Assembly (NCBI GenBank): GCA_005893275.1
Contig: VBOW01000021.1
Span: forward strand, 1 to 64,000
Reading direction: 5' to 3'
DNA length: 64,000 bases
Source: Candidatus Eisenbacteria bacterium
Lineage (GTDB): Bacteria > Eisenbacteria > RBG-16-71-46 > SZUA-252
How positions within the stretch are numbered: the stretch's first letter is position 1; each line of letters opens with the position of its first letter. Both the position numbers and the translations under genes were made by a program. Below the pieces are notes generated by a model. It saw nothing but the letters and a program-made list of their open reading frames with translations, made no database searches and had not been told where the DNA came from. Shown here piece after piece: positions 9,980-18,589 of the stretch.

Positions 9980-11818
9980 TCATCTCCTTGCTAAGACCGC
10001 GGCGCTCTCGGGCGGCGCGGGATGAAAGAAGGCTTCGAGCACTTTCCGCGCGATCGGCGCTGCCGCCGAGCTTCCGTGTCCCGCGTTTTCAACGAGCACC
10101 GCGACCGCGATGCGCGGAGCTTCCGCGGGGGCGAAGCAGATGAAGAGCGCGTGGTCTTTGCCGTGAGGGTTTTGCGCGGTGCCCGTTTTCCCCGCGACGG
10201 CGATCGAATCGATCCTGGCCTGGCCGCCGGTCCCGGACGGATCGGAGACCACCGACACCATGGCGTCCCGGACGGCGTCGAGGTTGTATCGGGACAAGGG
10301 CACGATCTGGCGGAGCGAATCGTCCGCCTGGCCCAATCCCGGAAGTCTTCCCGAGGCCACGCTCCGGATCACGTGCGGTTTCCACAGCGTGCCGCCGTTC
10401 CCCACGAACGCCGCGAGCTGGGCGAGTTTCACGGGCGTGAGCGATGTCTCCCCCTGACCGATCGCGAGATTCAACGTGATGCCCCGGCTCCACCGTCCCA
10501 CGCCGAACCGTCGGTCGTACCAGCCCAGGTCCGGAAACAGACCCCGCCGTTCCTGAGGCAGATCGATTCCGGTCTTCTCCGACAATTGGAGCCTCGACAT
10601 GAATTCGGCCAGGCGTTCCAGACCGATCCGCAGCCCGAGCTGGTAGAAGTACACATCGCACGACCGAACGATCGCGTCATGCATGGAGAGGAGGCCGTGC
10701 CCGTCGTGATTCCAACAGCCGAAGAGCCGGGTGCCGAACCGAAACTGTCCCGTGCACGACTGCGCGAACACCGTACCGGGGGTGATCGCGCCGGATTCCA
10801 GCCCCGCGAGCGAGGTGAAGGGCTTGAGAGTCGATCCGGGCGGGTACGCGGCTTGGATCGCGCGGTTGAAGAGAGGATAGTTCCCCCCGCCGCTCAGCTC
10901 GTTCCAGCGCTCCTGGGTGATGCCGGTCGAGAACTCGTTCGGATCGTAGTTCGGCTTGGACGCGAGCGCGAGAACCTCGCCGTTGCTCGGATCGAGGGCG
11001 ACCACGGCGCCCCGGGCTCCCGGCGCGAAGGCGTCTTCGGCCGCGCGCTGGACGTCGAGGTCGATCGTGAGCCCGAGATCCACCCCGCGTCGAGGCAGGA
11101 TGGGGCGCTTGTCGCCGAGAAGCTCGGCCTTGCGCCCCAGCGCGTTCACTTCCACGAAGCGTTTTCCGTCCTGCCCGCGAAGGAGCTTCTCGTATCTCCG
11201 CTCGATCCCCATCCGGCCGATGAGGTCGCCGCTCAGATAGTCGCCGTACCTGGGATCGACGAGCTCCTTGTCGGAAATTTCCCCAACGTATCCGAGCAGG
11301 TGGGACGCCATGAGGCCGAGCGGGTAGCGGCGCAAGGGCTCCGACTCGACTTGGACGCCGGGGAGCTGGTCCCGGTGCTCGGAAACGAATGCGACCGACT
11401 TGATGTCCACATTCCGCTTCAATCGGATCGGTAGGAAGGAAATCTTGCGTTCTCGCTGAATCTTATCCTTGAGGAACGCCGGATCCACACCGAGGATGGG
11501 CCCGAGGGCGGCGAGCGTGGAATCGATACGCGCGGGCGTCCGCGTGTAGGCCTTGTCGAACGGATCCAGCGTGACGGTAAAGGAAGGAACGCAGTCCGCG
11601 AGCAAACGTCCTTTTCGATCCCGAACTTCCCCTCGTGGCGCGGTCAGCACCTCCACGCGGATCCGGTTTCCCTCCGAAAGCTCCCGGTACCGCCCTCCTT
11701 GGAGCACTTGGAGGAAGAAGAGCCGCAGGAGAACGAGCGCGAAGATCCCCACGACCGCGAACGTGAGAGCCCGCTCGCGCCGCTGCCAGCCGCCGAGGGC
11801 GATCGGCTCCGCGCGCAC
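9980..11818 (-). CDS. mrdA: Penicillin-binding protein 2 (transpeptidase)
   Basis: Class B PBP that cross-links peptidoglycan in the elongasome. Layout over 612 residues: a membrane anchor at about 18-38, the dimerisation/pedestal domain with RGEVRDRKGRLLA, then the transpeptidase domain. The nucleophile Ser329 is in PPGSTLKP, the second motif is SCD, and the third is KTGTAQ. The GTG start comes 3 bases after the mreD stop (TAG CGG GTG). It is immediately followed by rodA, its functional partner. Confidence 0.96.
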   Translation of the reverse strand: MRAEPIALGGWQRRERALTFAVVGIFALVLLRLFFLQVLQGGRYRELSEGNRIRVEVLTAPRGEVRDRKGRLLADCVPSFTVTLDPFDKAYTRTPARIDSTLAALGPILGVDPAFLKDKIQRERKISFLPIRLKRNVDIKSVAFVSEHRDQLPGVQVESEPLRRYPLGLMASHLLGYVGEISDKELVDPRYGDYLSGDLIGRMGIERRYEKLLRGQDGKRFVEVNALGRKAELLGDKRPILPRRGVDLGLTIDLDVQRAAEDAFAPGARGAVVALDPSNGEVLALASKPNYDPNEFSTGITQERWNELSGGGNYPLFNRAIQAAYPPGSTLKPFTSLAGLESGAITPGTVFAQSCTGQFRFGTRLFGCWNHDGHGLLSMHDAIVRSCDVYFYQLGLRIGLERLAEFMSRLQLSEKTGIDLPQERRGLFPDLGWYDRRFGVGRWSRGITLNLAIGQGETSLTPVKLAQLAAFVGNGGTLWKPHVIRSVASGRLPGLGQADDSLRQIVPLSRYNLDAVRDAMVSVVSDPSGTGGQARIDSIAVAGKTGTAQNPHGKDHALFICFAPAEAPRIAVAVLVENAGHGSSAAAPIARKVLEAFFHPAPPESAAVLARR

Positions 11819-11821
11819 CCG

Positions 11822-12316
11822 CTACACCTCGTCCGTGAGCAGGAGGGTCCGCGAGGCCCGCTCCACGGTGGCGAGGAGCAAACTTACCAGGATGCTCGTG
11901 TAGAGGGCCGAGGGAAGCGCCACGAACACGAATTGCCGCACGAGCGCTCCGAAGTCGCCGGCGGTATAGAACCCGAAGTAGATCAGGTCGTGCACCAGCA
12001 TCGCGGTCACGAAGAAAAAGAACCGGACCCCGATGTTGGAGCGATGGACGCGGAACCCTGCCTTCGCGACGATGAAGCCCACGATGGTCTTGGCGAGGGC
12101 ATTGAGCCCCAGCGGCCCGGGAGCATCCAGGTCCTGAAAGAGACCCACCGTGAAGCCGCCGATCACACCTGGAATGGGCCCGCGCATCCAGCTGAAATAG
12201 ACCACGAACGCGACCAGGAGATCGGGCCTTACCCCGGCGATCGCGATCCGATGGACAAGGGTTGCCTGGAGGATGAGGACGACGAGGAGCACGAGCGCGT
12301 CCCGGAAACCCCTCAC
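11822..12316 (-). CDS. mreD: Rod shape-determining protein MreD
   Basis: Small inner-membrane member of the elongasome; 164 residues with about five hydrophobic helices and typical motifs RPDLLVAFVVYF and GFTVGLFQDL. Its GTG start overlaps the mreC stop by four bases (GTGA). MreD proteins are poorly conserved, so position between mreC and mrdA is a large part of the evidence. Confidence 0.93.
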   Translation of the reverse strand: MRGFRDALVLLVVLILQATLVHRIAIAGVRPDLLVAFVVYFSWMRGPIPGVIGGFTVGLFQDLDAPGPLGLNALAKTIVGFIVAKAGFRVHRSNIGVRFFFFVTAMLVHDLIYFGFYTAGDFGALVRQFVFVALPSALYTSILVSLLLATVERASRTLLLTDEV

Positions 12317-13224
12317 CGCCCGTCCCCCGCTCCGGCGCCTTCGCTTGGCGCCGGCGACGGCCGGGCGGCCGTGGCCGGGGGCGCGGCGCTATCGGGCTCC
12401 GTCGATTCCAGGGGCAGCATGCGCGGACCGCGACCCGCGCCCGCCGGCAGATAGACGAGCACTTCCTCGAGGCCGCGGAAGTTCACCGCGGGCTTGACCT
12501 GGACATCTTTCATGAGCCCGTTCTCGGCAATCCCAACGCGCGAGACGGTCCCGACCCGCACCCCTTCCGGGAAGACACCCCCCAGGCCGGAAGTGAACAC
12601 CCAGTCTCCCGCCTTCACGTCCTCCTGCGAGGAAACGTAGAGGAGACTGAGGACGGGGTTCTCCCCGAATTCCCACTCCAATACCCCATCGACACGAGAT
12701 CGCCCCACGCGCACGGCGACCGCGCAATCCCGGTGCAGAAGGGTCAGGGCCCTTGCCTCATGCGGCGAGACGCGCTCGATGCGTCCGACGAGCCCTTCGG
12801 GGGTGATCACCGCGCTGTTCGGGAGGATCCCTTCCTTGGATCCTTTGTCGATCGTGAGGCTTCCTCCGAGCCGATCCAGGCTCCGCGCGATCACCCGGAC
12901 CGCTGCAAGATCGAAGGGATTCTCCTGCGAAAGCTCCAGGAGACGTCTCAGGCGCGCATTCTCGACCCGCTCGGAGCGGGTCTCGTCCACCTCGATCTGA
13001 ACCTGAGCGAGACGCCTCTTGAGCTTCTGGTTCTCCCAGTAGACCCCGATGCCGGCGTCGACCCAGCCCACGACGGCGTCCACCGGGGCGAGCACGGCGT
13101 GCTGGACGAACCACGCGGCGCGCGCCTGCTGGCCGCGCCCGAGGAGCATCAGGGTGAGGGATAGAGTGCAGGCAATCGTGAAGGCCGCCCAATCGCCGCG
13201 GCGTGCGAACAGAAGCCGAAACAT
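12313..13224 (-). CDS. mreC: Cell shape-determining protein MreC
   Basis: Periplasmic elongasome scaffold anchored in the inner membrane. Residues 14-34 form the membrane anchor, followed by a coiled coil at about 60-100 (WENQKLKRRLAQVQIEVDE) and the two-barrel MreC core with IDKGSKEGI and GLVGRI, which are hallmarks of the family. The 303-residue protein ends in a Pro/Ala-rich low-complexity tail. It starts 19 bases downstream of mreB. Confidence 0.95.
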   Translation of the reverse strand: MFRLLFARRGDWAAFTIACTLSLTLMLLGRGQQARAAWFVQHAVLAPVDAVVGWVDAGIGVYWENQKLKRRLAQVQIEVDETRSERVENARLRRLLELSQENPFDLAAVRVIARSLDRLGGSLTIDKGSKEGILPNSAVITPEGLVGRIERVSPHEARALTLLHRDCAVAVRVGRSRVDGVLEWEFGENPVLSLLYVSSQEDVKAGDWVFTSGLGGVFPEGVRVGTVSRVGIAENGLMKDVQVKPAVNFRGLEEVLVYLPAGAGRGPRMLPLESTEPDSAAPPATAARPSPAPSEGAGAGDGR

Positions 13225-13243
13225 CGGGCCTTACGCCCGCCGC

Positions 13244-14281
13244 TCAGTCGCGGACGACCGACATGAGCACCTTTTCGTAGAGGGTAGGATCGTCGAGTAT
13301 CTTTCCGGTCCCGAGGACGACACAGGTGAGCGGATCCTCGGCGACGGTAATGGGCAAATTGGTGGCTTCCCGCAACAGCATGTCGATTCCCTTCAGGAGC
13401 GATCCCCCGCCGGTCATCACGATGCCGCGGTCCACGATATCGGAGGCGAGCTCGGGCGGAGTCCTTTCCAGCGATTGCATCAGCGCGTCCACGATTTGCT
13501 GGAGCGGCTCGCTCAGAGCTTCTCGGACTTCCACCGACGAGATCTTCATCGTCTTGGGAATGCCCGCGACCAGGTCGCGGCCTTTGATCTCCATCTCCTC
13601 TTCCTGCTCGAGACGGAACGCCGAGCCGATGCGCATCTTGATCCCTTCCGCGGTCTGCTCCCCGATCAGGAGATTGTAGGCCTTTTTCACGTACTGGACG
13701 ATCGCCTCGTCCATTTCATCTCCGCCGACCCGGATCGACTGCTGATTCACGATCGAGTTCAACGCCATCACCGCGATCTCGGTCGTGCCTCCCCCGATGT
13801 CGATGATCATGTTCCCCGACGGCTTCCCCACGGGGAGACCGACTCCGATCGCCGCCGCGATCGGCTCCGGCACCAGAAGCACCTCCCGCGCCCCGGCGTG
13901 CTGCGCCGAGTCCTGCACGGCGCGCTTCTCGACTTCCGTGATTCCCGAGGGGACGCAGATGATGATCCGCGGACGGACCCAGGTGCGGCGCCGGAGAGCC
14001 TTCTGGATGAACTCGCGGAGCAGATCTTCCGTCTTCTCGAAGTCGGCGATCACGCCGTCCTTGAGCGGGCGGACCGCCACGATCTCATCGGGCGTGCGGC
14101 CGAGCATGCTTTTCGCTTCCTTGCCGACCGCGATGACCTTGCCGGTGGTGCGATCCACCGCAACGACGGAAGGTTCGTTCAGCACGATCCCCTTCCCCCG
14201 GAGATACACCAGCGTATTCGCCGTTCCGAGGTCGATTGCGACGTCGTTGGAGAAGACGCCCATCAGCTGGTCGAGAAACAT
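13244..14281 (-). CDS. mreB: Rod shape-determining actin homologue MreB
   Basis: Cytoplasmic actin-like filament that positions wall synthesis. The phosphate 1 motif is [13 protein letters not shown], phosphate 2 is [15 protein letters not shown], and the adenosine motif is [14 protein letters not shown] chose the ATG at 14281 (345 residues) because GGGAGGCACGG lies directly before it and the protein then begins [13 protein letters not shown], as in relatives. An upstream ATG at 14311 would add ten residues with a poorly spaced site. It is the first gene of the eight-gene run ending at comF. Confidence 0.97.
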   Translation of the reverse strand: MFLDQLMGVFSNDVAIDLGTANTLVYLRGKGIVLNEPSVVAVDRTTGKVIAVGKEAKSMLGRTPDEIVAVRPLKDGVIADFEKTEDLLREFIQKALRRRTWVRPRIIICVPSGITEVEKRAVQDSAQHAGAREVLLVPEPIAAAIGVGLPVGKPSGNMIIDIGGGTTEIAVMALNSIVNQQSIRVGGDEMDEAIVQYVKKAYNLLIGEQTAEGIKMRIGSAFRLEQEEEMEIKGRDLVAGIPKTMKISSVEVREALSEPLQQIVDALMQSLERTPPELASDIVDRGIVMTGGGSLLKGIDMLLREATNLPITVAEDPLTCVVLGTGKILDDPTLYEKVLMSVVRD

Positions 14282-14373
14282 CCGTGCCTCCCGAATCTCG
14301 TGGGTCGACATGGTGGGCTCACTCCCTCCCTCCGTCCTGGCGGACAGAGGCTCTCATGGCATGAAGTGTGCGG

Positions 14374-14403
14374 ACCGTACCAGACTCGTCGACGGCGGCG
14401 CAA
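14374..14403 (-). promoter_or_regulatory. Weak candidate promoter for the mreB operon
   Basis: Reading the minus strand, TTGCGC is separated by 18 bases from TACGGT, which would place the start of transcription about 85 bases before the mreB ATG at 14281. The -10 is identical to one proposed at 29142. Matches to consensus are only half, so this is tentative. Confidence 0.3.
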
Positions 14404-14427
14404 GGCCATTTCTCCCCGGAAGACGAG

Positions 14428-14456
14428 TTGACAGGCCGGGATACGAGTGTTAGCGT
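14428..14456 (+). promoter_or_regulatory. Candidate sigma70-type promoter for the secreted protein at 14505
   Basis: A perfect TTGACA at 14428-14433 is followed after 17 bases by TAGCGT at 14451-14456, in the divergent gap between mreB and the plus-strand gene. The predicted transcript leader is about 42 bases. Confidence 0.55.
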
Positions 14457-14504
14457 GCCCGACAGAGGTCCGTCAGGCATCGCGCCACTGGGAGGATATC
14501 GACC

Positions 14505-15041
14505 ATGATGCGAGCCATCTTGAGGATTCTCGTGCTTTGCGCGACCAGCGCCCTGCTCGGCTCCCCGGCGCTCGGAGCGCCGCCCAGCATACCGGGACAG
14601 AGAGTGGAGCCCCGTCCCGAGAGCGCCAGCACCAAGTCCGTCCAGGAATACCAAGGGCTTGGCGTAGGCCGGCAGCTCGCAACCTTCGCGGGAACCGTCC
14701 TCGACATCAACGATCGCCCGATCGCCAACGTCCTGGTGGATCTGTTCATCGACGGAGCGCCGGCCGGCACCACCGTCACCGAGGGCAACGGGTACTACGA
14801 GATCAACGTACCCTACGACCCGCACGGCGACACCACCGTGCTCCTGTGGTACGTGCCGCAAGACAGGCTGCTCCTTCCGAAGGAGCTCGTGATTCGCGAG
14901 AGCAAAGTGAGCCAGGCGAACGCGCTCATCTCCCGGTGCGTGCCGCGGGCGACGCTCACGCCGGGGCACCAGTTCCGCGTCTACCTCTTCGACTCCACGA
15001 ATAGGAACAAGGACCTCGCCGAGTTGAACTGCCTGCCCTAG
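14505..15041 (+). CDS. Small secreted protein with a carboxypeptidase-regulatory-like domain
   Basis: The product has 178 residues. The first 24 form a signal peptide (AILRILVLCATSALLGSPALG), so the protein is exported. Residues about 58-115 read like a CarboxypepD_reg/transthyretin-type beta sandwich: FAGTVLDINDRPIANVLVDL followed by GNGYYEINVPYD. The two or three late cysteines could form disulphides. GGGAGGATATCGACC precedes the ATG; a second ATG follows immediately at 14508. No enzymatic motif is visible and I do not recognise a specific function. It converges with the rhomboid gene, leaving only 4 bases between the stops. Confidence 0.85.
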   Translation: MMRAILRILVLCATSALLGSPALGAPPSIPGQRVEPRPESASTKSVQEYQGLGVGRQLATFAGTVLDINDRPIANVLVDLFIDGAPAGTTVTEGNGYYEINVPYDPHGDTTVLLWYVPQDRLLLPKELVIRESKVSQANALISRCVPRATLTPGHQFRVYLFDSTNRNKDLAELNCLP

Positions 15042-15045
15042 CGGG

Positions 15046-16278
15046 CTACGCCGCCCCGCGTTGGAGCGCCAGCGCCTCTTCGACGGCCCGGAGCCGCTCC
15101 CGCGCGAGCCGCTCGACATCGGGGGGCAGCGGTTTGCTCAGGAGCTCCTGGCACACGTACTGGGCACGGCCGGGATTGTTGAGCACCTTCCATTCAATAT
15201 CGGCGCACTTGAGGAGAGCCGTGGCGGCGCCGGGCGCTTCCGAGTAGTGCCGGCCGTAGGACTCATAGGCGCGGCTCGCGTCGCTGGGCCTGCGGCGCTC
15301 TTCGTATCCGCGCGCCACGCGGAGCAAATCCCCCGGCGGAAGGGTCACGTCTCCCAACAGACGCTTCATCTCATCGAACGCGTCACACGCCTCCTCGACT
15401 TCCCCGCGCTTCAGCCAACCGGTGATCGCCTCTCGAAACCGGCCCAGCGATCGGGAGCTCTGGTGCGTGACACGGTGGACGCGCGCGGCGCAGATCAGCA
15501 CCTCGGGGTCGCCCGGGCGCTTCTCTAGGTAGGCTTCGTACTCGCCCAGGGCGGCGAACCATTCCCCGCGCTGGGCGTAGCGATCCCCGAGAACGAGTCG
15601 CCGCTCGAGACGGCCTTCTTCCGCCAGCCCCATGAGGAGACCAAGCCCCACGCCGGAGCCCAAACCCGCGAGGTGCGAAACGTACGCGGTCCCCTCGATC
15701 GGCTCGACCAGCTGATAGATCCCCTGGAGCACAAACCAAGCCGCGATCGCCACCACGGCGGGGAGCGCGAACTTGTGCGCTTTCGTGATGCCCTGGAAAT
15801 AGAGCAACGTGACCGAGGCGAAGCGCAACCGCACGAAGTAGAGCCGCACGAGGAAGAGCCCCATGACCCCGGCGACCGCGCCGGAGGAGCCCAGGATAGG
15901 CATGGAGGCAAGATCGGGGGCCGCGGCCACCATCCAGCCGGCCTGCGCGAGATTCGCGAGCCCGGCAAATCCCAGGTAGGCGATGAGAAACCGCACGGAG
16001 CCGAGGCGGGATTCGATCGGGGGCGCGAGGATTCCCAGATAGAGCAGGTTGCTCAGCAGGTGGAGCCAGCCCGCATGGAGAAAGGAAGAGGTAATGGAGG
16101 TAAGAATCGACGGTTCGCCGGGAAGGAGCGTCAAGCGGTAGAATTCAGGCTCGAACCCCGGCGCCAGCTGGAAGAAGAGAAACACTCCGACGTTGGCGCA
16201 CGCCAAAGCGATCGTTCCCCAGGGCGTTCTCCGGACGCGGGCTTCGGTGCCGATCGGGATGTAGAAGAAGTAGTACAT
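15046..16278 (-). CDS. Rhomboid-family intramembrane serine protease with C-terminal repeat region
   Basis: Cleaves transmembrane substrates within the bilayer. The N-terminal 225 residues hold about six helices with HAGWLHLLSNLLYLG, the nucleophile Ser132 in GSSGAVAG and the catalytic His202 in YVSHLAGLGSG. Residues about 230-400 are soluble and helical, with TPR-like periodicity (GDRYAQRGEWFAALGEYEAYLEKRP is the first repeat, shown in part as RGEWFAALGEYEAYLEKRP). They probably form a cytoplasmic interaction or adaptor region. Catalytic residues are intact, so it should be active. The substrate is unknown. Confidence 0.9.
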   Translation of the reverse strand: MYYFFYIPIGTEARVRRTPWGTIALACANVGVFLFFQLAPGFEPEFYRLTLLPGEPSILTSITSSFLHAGWLHLLSNLLYLGILAPPIESRLGSVRFLIAYLGFAGLANLAQAGWMVAAAPDLASMPILGSSGAVAGVMGLFLVRLYFVRLRFASVTLLYFQGITKAHKFALPAVVAIAAWFVLQGIYQLVEPIEGTAYVSHLAGLGSGVGLGLLMGLAEEGRLERRLVLGDRYAQRGEWFAALGEYEAYLEKRPGDPEVLICAARVHRVTHQSSRSLGRFREAITGWLKRGEVEEACDAFDEMKRLLGDVTLPPGDLLRVARGYEERRRPSDASRAYESYGRHYSEAPGAATALLKCADIEWKVLNNPGRAQYVCQELLSKPLPPDVERLARERLRAVEEALALQRGAA

Positions 16279-16280
16279 GC

Positions 16281-16310
16281 TTGATTGGGGGTCCCTCTCT
16301 TCTCTACACT
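16281..16310 (+). promoter_or_regulatory. Candidate promoter for glutamate dehydrogenase
   Basis: TTGATT at 16281-16286 and TACACT at 16305-16310 are separated by 18 bases, just outside the divergent rhomboid start. The transcript would begin near 16317, giving a leader of about 50-85 bases depending on which ATG is used. Confidence 0.5.
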
Positions 16311-16369
16311 ACTCCGGGCGCAAAAATGAAGCACATTCGTGACTTAGCGCTGTCCAACCAGAGCAGCCG

Positions 16370-17665
16370 ATGAGGACCGTGACCCCCTACACAGGGACGG
16401 ACATGGGTTCCGAGATCCAAAAGGAGCTGGACCCGCTCGAAAACGCGAGGCTCCAGTTCGAGGAGGCGGCACAACGCCTCAAGCTCGATCCGAGCTTTCT
16501 CCAGATCATCAAGGAACCGCGCCGCGCCACGATCGTGAAGCTCCCGGTCCAGATGGATGACGGGAGCTTTCGCGTCTTCACCGGATATCGGGTGCAGCAC
16601 TCCATCATCCGCGGCCCGGCGAAGGGCGGAATCCGCTACCACCCCGACGTCACGCTCGAAGAGGTCATGGCGCTCGCCGCCTGGATGACGTGGAAATGCG
16701 CCGTCGTCGGGATTCCCTTTGGAGGCGGCAAGGGGGGCATCGCCTGCGACCCGGCGAAGATGTCCAAGGGGGAGCTGGAGCGGCTCACGCGGCGCTACGT
16801 CGCGGATCTGATCGATGTGATCGGGCCGGAGTCGGATGTGCCCGCCCCCGACGTCAACACCAACGAGCAGACGATGGCCTGGATCATGGACACCTATTCC
16901 ATGCACGCGCGACACACCGTCACCTCGGTCGTGACCGGCAAGCCGCTCGAACTGGGCGGGTCCGCGGGACGCCGCGAGGCGACCGGGCGCGGCGTCCTCT
17001 TCGTCATCCGCGAGGCCGCGAAGAAGCTCGGCCTGAGCCTGAAGGGCGCCAGGGTCGTCGTGCAGGGCTTCGGGAACGTCGGCTCGGTGGCGGCCGACCT
17101 CCTCGCCAAAGACGGCGCCCTCATCGTGGGGGCGAGCGATGTGAAAGGGGGCGTCGCAAACCCGAAGGGGCTCGACCTTCCCGCCCTCATGCGGCATCTC
17201 TCCGAAAAGAAGACGGTGGCGGGGTTTCCGGGCGGCACCCCCGTCGAGGGCAAGAAGATCCTCGAGCTCCCTTGCGACATCCTCATCCCGGCCGCGCTGG
17301 AGAATCAGATCACGCACGTGAATGCGTCGCGCCTCTCCGCCCGCATCATCGCCGAGGGAGCGAACGGTCCCACGACTCACCAGGCGGACAAGATCTTGAA
17401 CAAGGCGGGCGTCATGGTCATCCCGGATATCCTCGCGAACTCAGGAGGCGTCACGGTCTCCTACTTCGAGTGGGTCCAGGACCGGCAGGGATATTTCTGG
17501 CGCGAGCACGAGGTGAACGAGCGTCTGGAACACATCATGGTCACCGCGTTCAACGACGTCGCGAGAATGGCCGAGGCACACACGGTTTCGCTCCGGGTCG
17601 CGGCCTTCATGCTCGCGATCAAGCGCGTCGTCGACGCGATCCAGCTCCGCGGGGTCTACGCCTGA
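16370..17665 (+). CDS. gdhA: Glutamate dehydrogenase, NAD(P)-dependent
   Basis: Interconverts glutamate and 2-oxoglutarate plus ammonia. Conserved substrate-site motifs are [11 protein letters not shown] and [15 protein letters not shown] with the catalytic lysine region, [13 protein letters not shown], and the dinucleotide motif [14 protein letters not shown]. The length of 431 residues fits the hexameric short-chain family. An alternative ATG at 16403, after AGGGACGGAC, would drop 11 residues and gives the more usual N-terminus; both are possible. Coenzyme preference cannot be set from the sequence alone. The stop codon directly abuts that of the convergent LD-carboxypeptidase gene. Confidence 0.95.
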   Translation: MRTVTPYTGTDMGSEIQKELDPLENARLQFEEAAQRLKLDPSFLQIIKEPRRATIVKLPVQMDDGSFRVFTGYRVQHSIIRGPAKGGIRYHPDVTLEEVMALAAWMTWKCAVVGIPFGGGKGGIACDPAKMSKGELERLTRRYVADLIDVIGPESDVPAPDVNTNEQTMAWIMDTYSMHARHTVTSVVTGKPLELGGSAGRREATGRGVLFVIREAAKKLGLSLKGARVVVQGFGNVGSVAADLLAKDGALIVGASDVKGGVANPKGLDLPALMRHLSEKKTVAGFPGGTPVEGKKILELPCDILIPAALENQITHVNASRLSARIIAEGANGPTTHQADKILNKAGVMVIPDILANSGGVTVSYFEWVQDRQGYFWREHEVNERLEHIMVTAFNDVARMAEAHTVSLRVAAFMLAIKRVVDAIQLRGVYA

Positions 17666-18589
17666 TCAGGAGACCAGCCCCTCCTCGAACGTGAGCCGCC
17701 CGCGGCGGGGATCGAGCGTCGCGCGCGCGCCGAGCGGCAGGGGCAAGTTCCGGCGCCCGTGCCCCGCGTGAAGCCCCCGAAGGACCGGCACCCCCAAACC
17801 ACCCAGATGATCCCGCAGGACCTCGTTCAACCGAAGCTCGCGGTGCCCCGGCTTCGGCACGCAATGGATGAAGCTCCCGAGCGCCAGCCCATGCGTTCCG
17901 CGGAGCGCGCCCGCCAGGGAGAGGTGCGTCAGCATGGCGTCGATCTTGTAGGGGGGCTCGTTCACCTCTTCGAAAAAGACGATCGCTCCCCGGAGGGAGG
18001 GAAGGAACGGAGTCGCGGCCGCGTGATGGACCAGGGCCAAATTGCCGCCCAACACCCGGCCGGACGCTGAAGCGCGTCCGCCCGCGACGTGGCGGGGGAC
18101 CGCCAACGAGCGGATTCCGAGGGCGGGGCTCGGACTCGAAAGCCAGGCGAGCCATCGGCTGATTTCCCCACGCCGTCCGAAGCCCAGGCCGTGCAGGTTC
18201 GGCCCGTGGAGCGTGCGGACCTGGGCACGTGCCTGAAACCCCAGATGCAGGAAGGTCGCGTCCGAGTATCCCGCGAAGATCTTCGGGTCGCGGCGCATCG
18301 CCTGCCAGTCCACCTGGGTGGCGATTCGCATCGCCCCGTAGCCGCCCCGCGCCATGAGCACGCACCGGATATCCGGATCGCGCAGCATCCGGTTCAAATC
18401 CTCCGCCCGCGCGGCGTCCGACCCGGCGAGATGTCCCCGCCGGTCGTAGAGATGCCGCCCGACCCTCGGACGATAGCCCGCTTGCTCCAAGACCCGGAGC
18501 CCCGCGATCACGTACCGGCGCAGCACAGGCCCCGAGGGAGCGACGACCCCGATCCGGTCCCCCGGGCGCAACCGGGGCGGCGCCCTCAT
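17666..18589 (-). CDS. ldcA: LD-carboxypeptidase (peptidase family S66)
   Basis: Removes the terminal D-Ala from murein tetrapeptides during wall recycling. The family motifs ARGGYGAMR and AGYSDATFLH are present; the latter carries the serine expected as nucleophile. FFEEVNE should supply the catalytic Glu, and GLHAGHG the catalytic His. It has 307 residues and no signal peptide, which fits a cytoplasmic enzyme. The ATG overlaps the dacB stop by four bases (ATGA), so it is coupled to another peptidoglycan hydrolase gene. Confidence 0.92.
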   Translation of the reverse strand: MRAPPRLRPGDRIGVVAPSGPVLRRYVIAGLRVLEQAGYRPRVGRHLYDRRGHLAGSDAARAEDLNRMLRDPDIRCVLMARGGYGAMRIATQVDWQAMRRDPKIFAGYSDATFLHLGFQARAQVRTLHGPNLHGLGFGRRGEISRWLAWLSSPSPALGIRSLAVPRHVAGGRASASGRVLGGNLALVHHAAATPFLPSLRGAIVFFEEVNEPPYKIDAMLTHLSLAGALRGTHGLALGSFIHCVPKPGHRELRLNEVLRDHLGGLGVPVLRGLHAGHGRRNLPLPLGARATLDPRRGRLTFEEGLVS

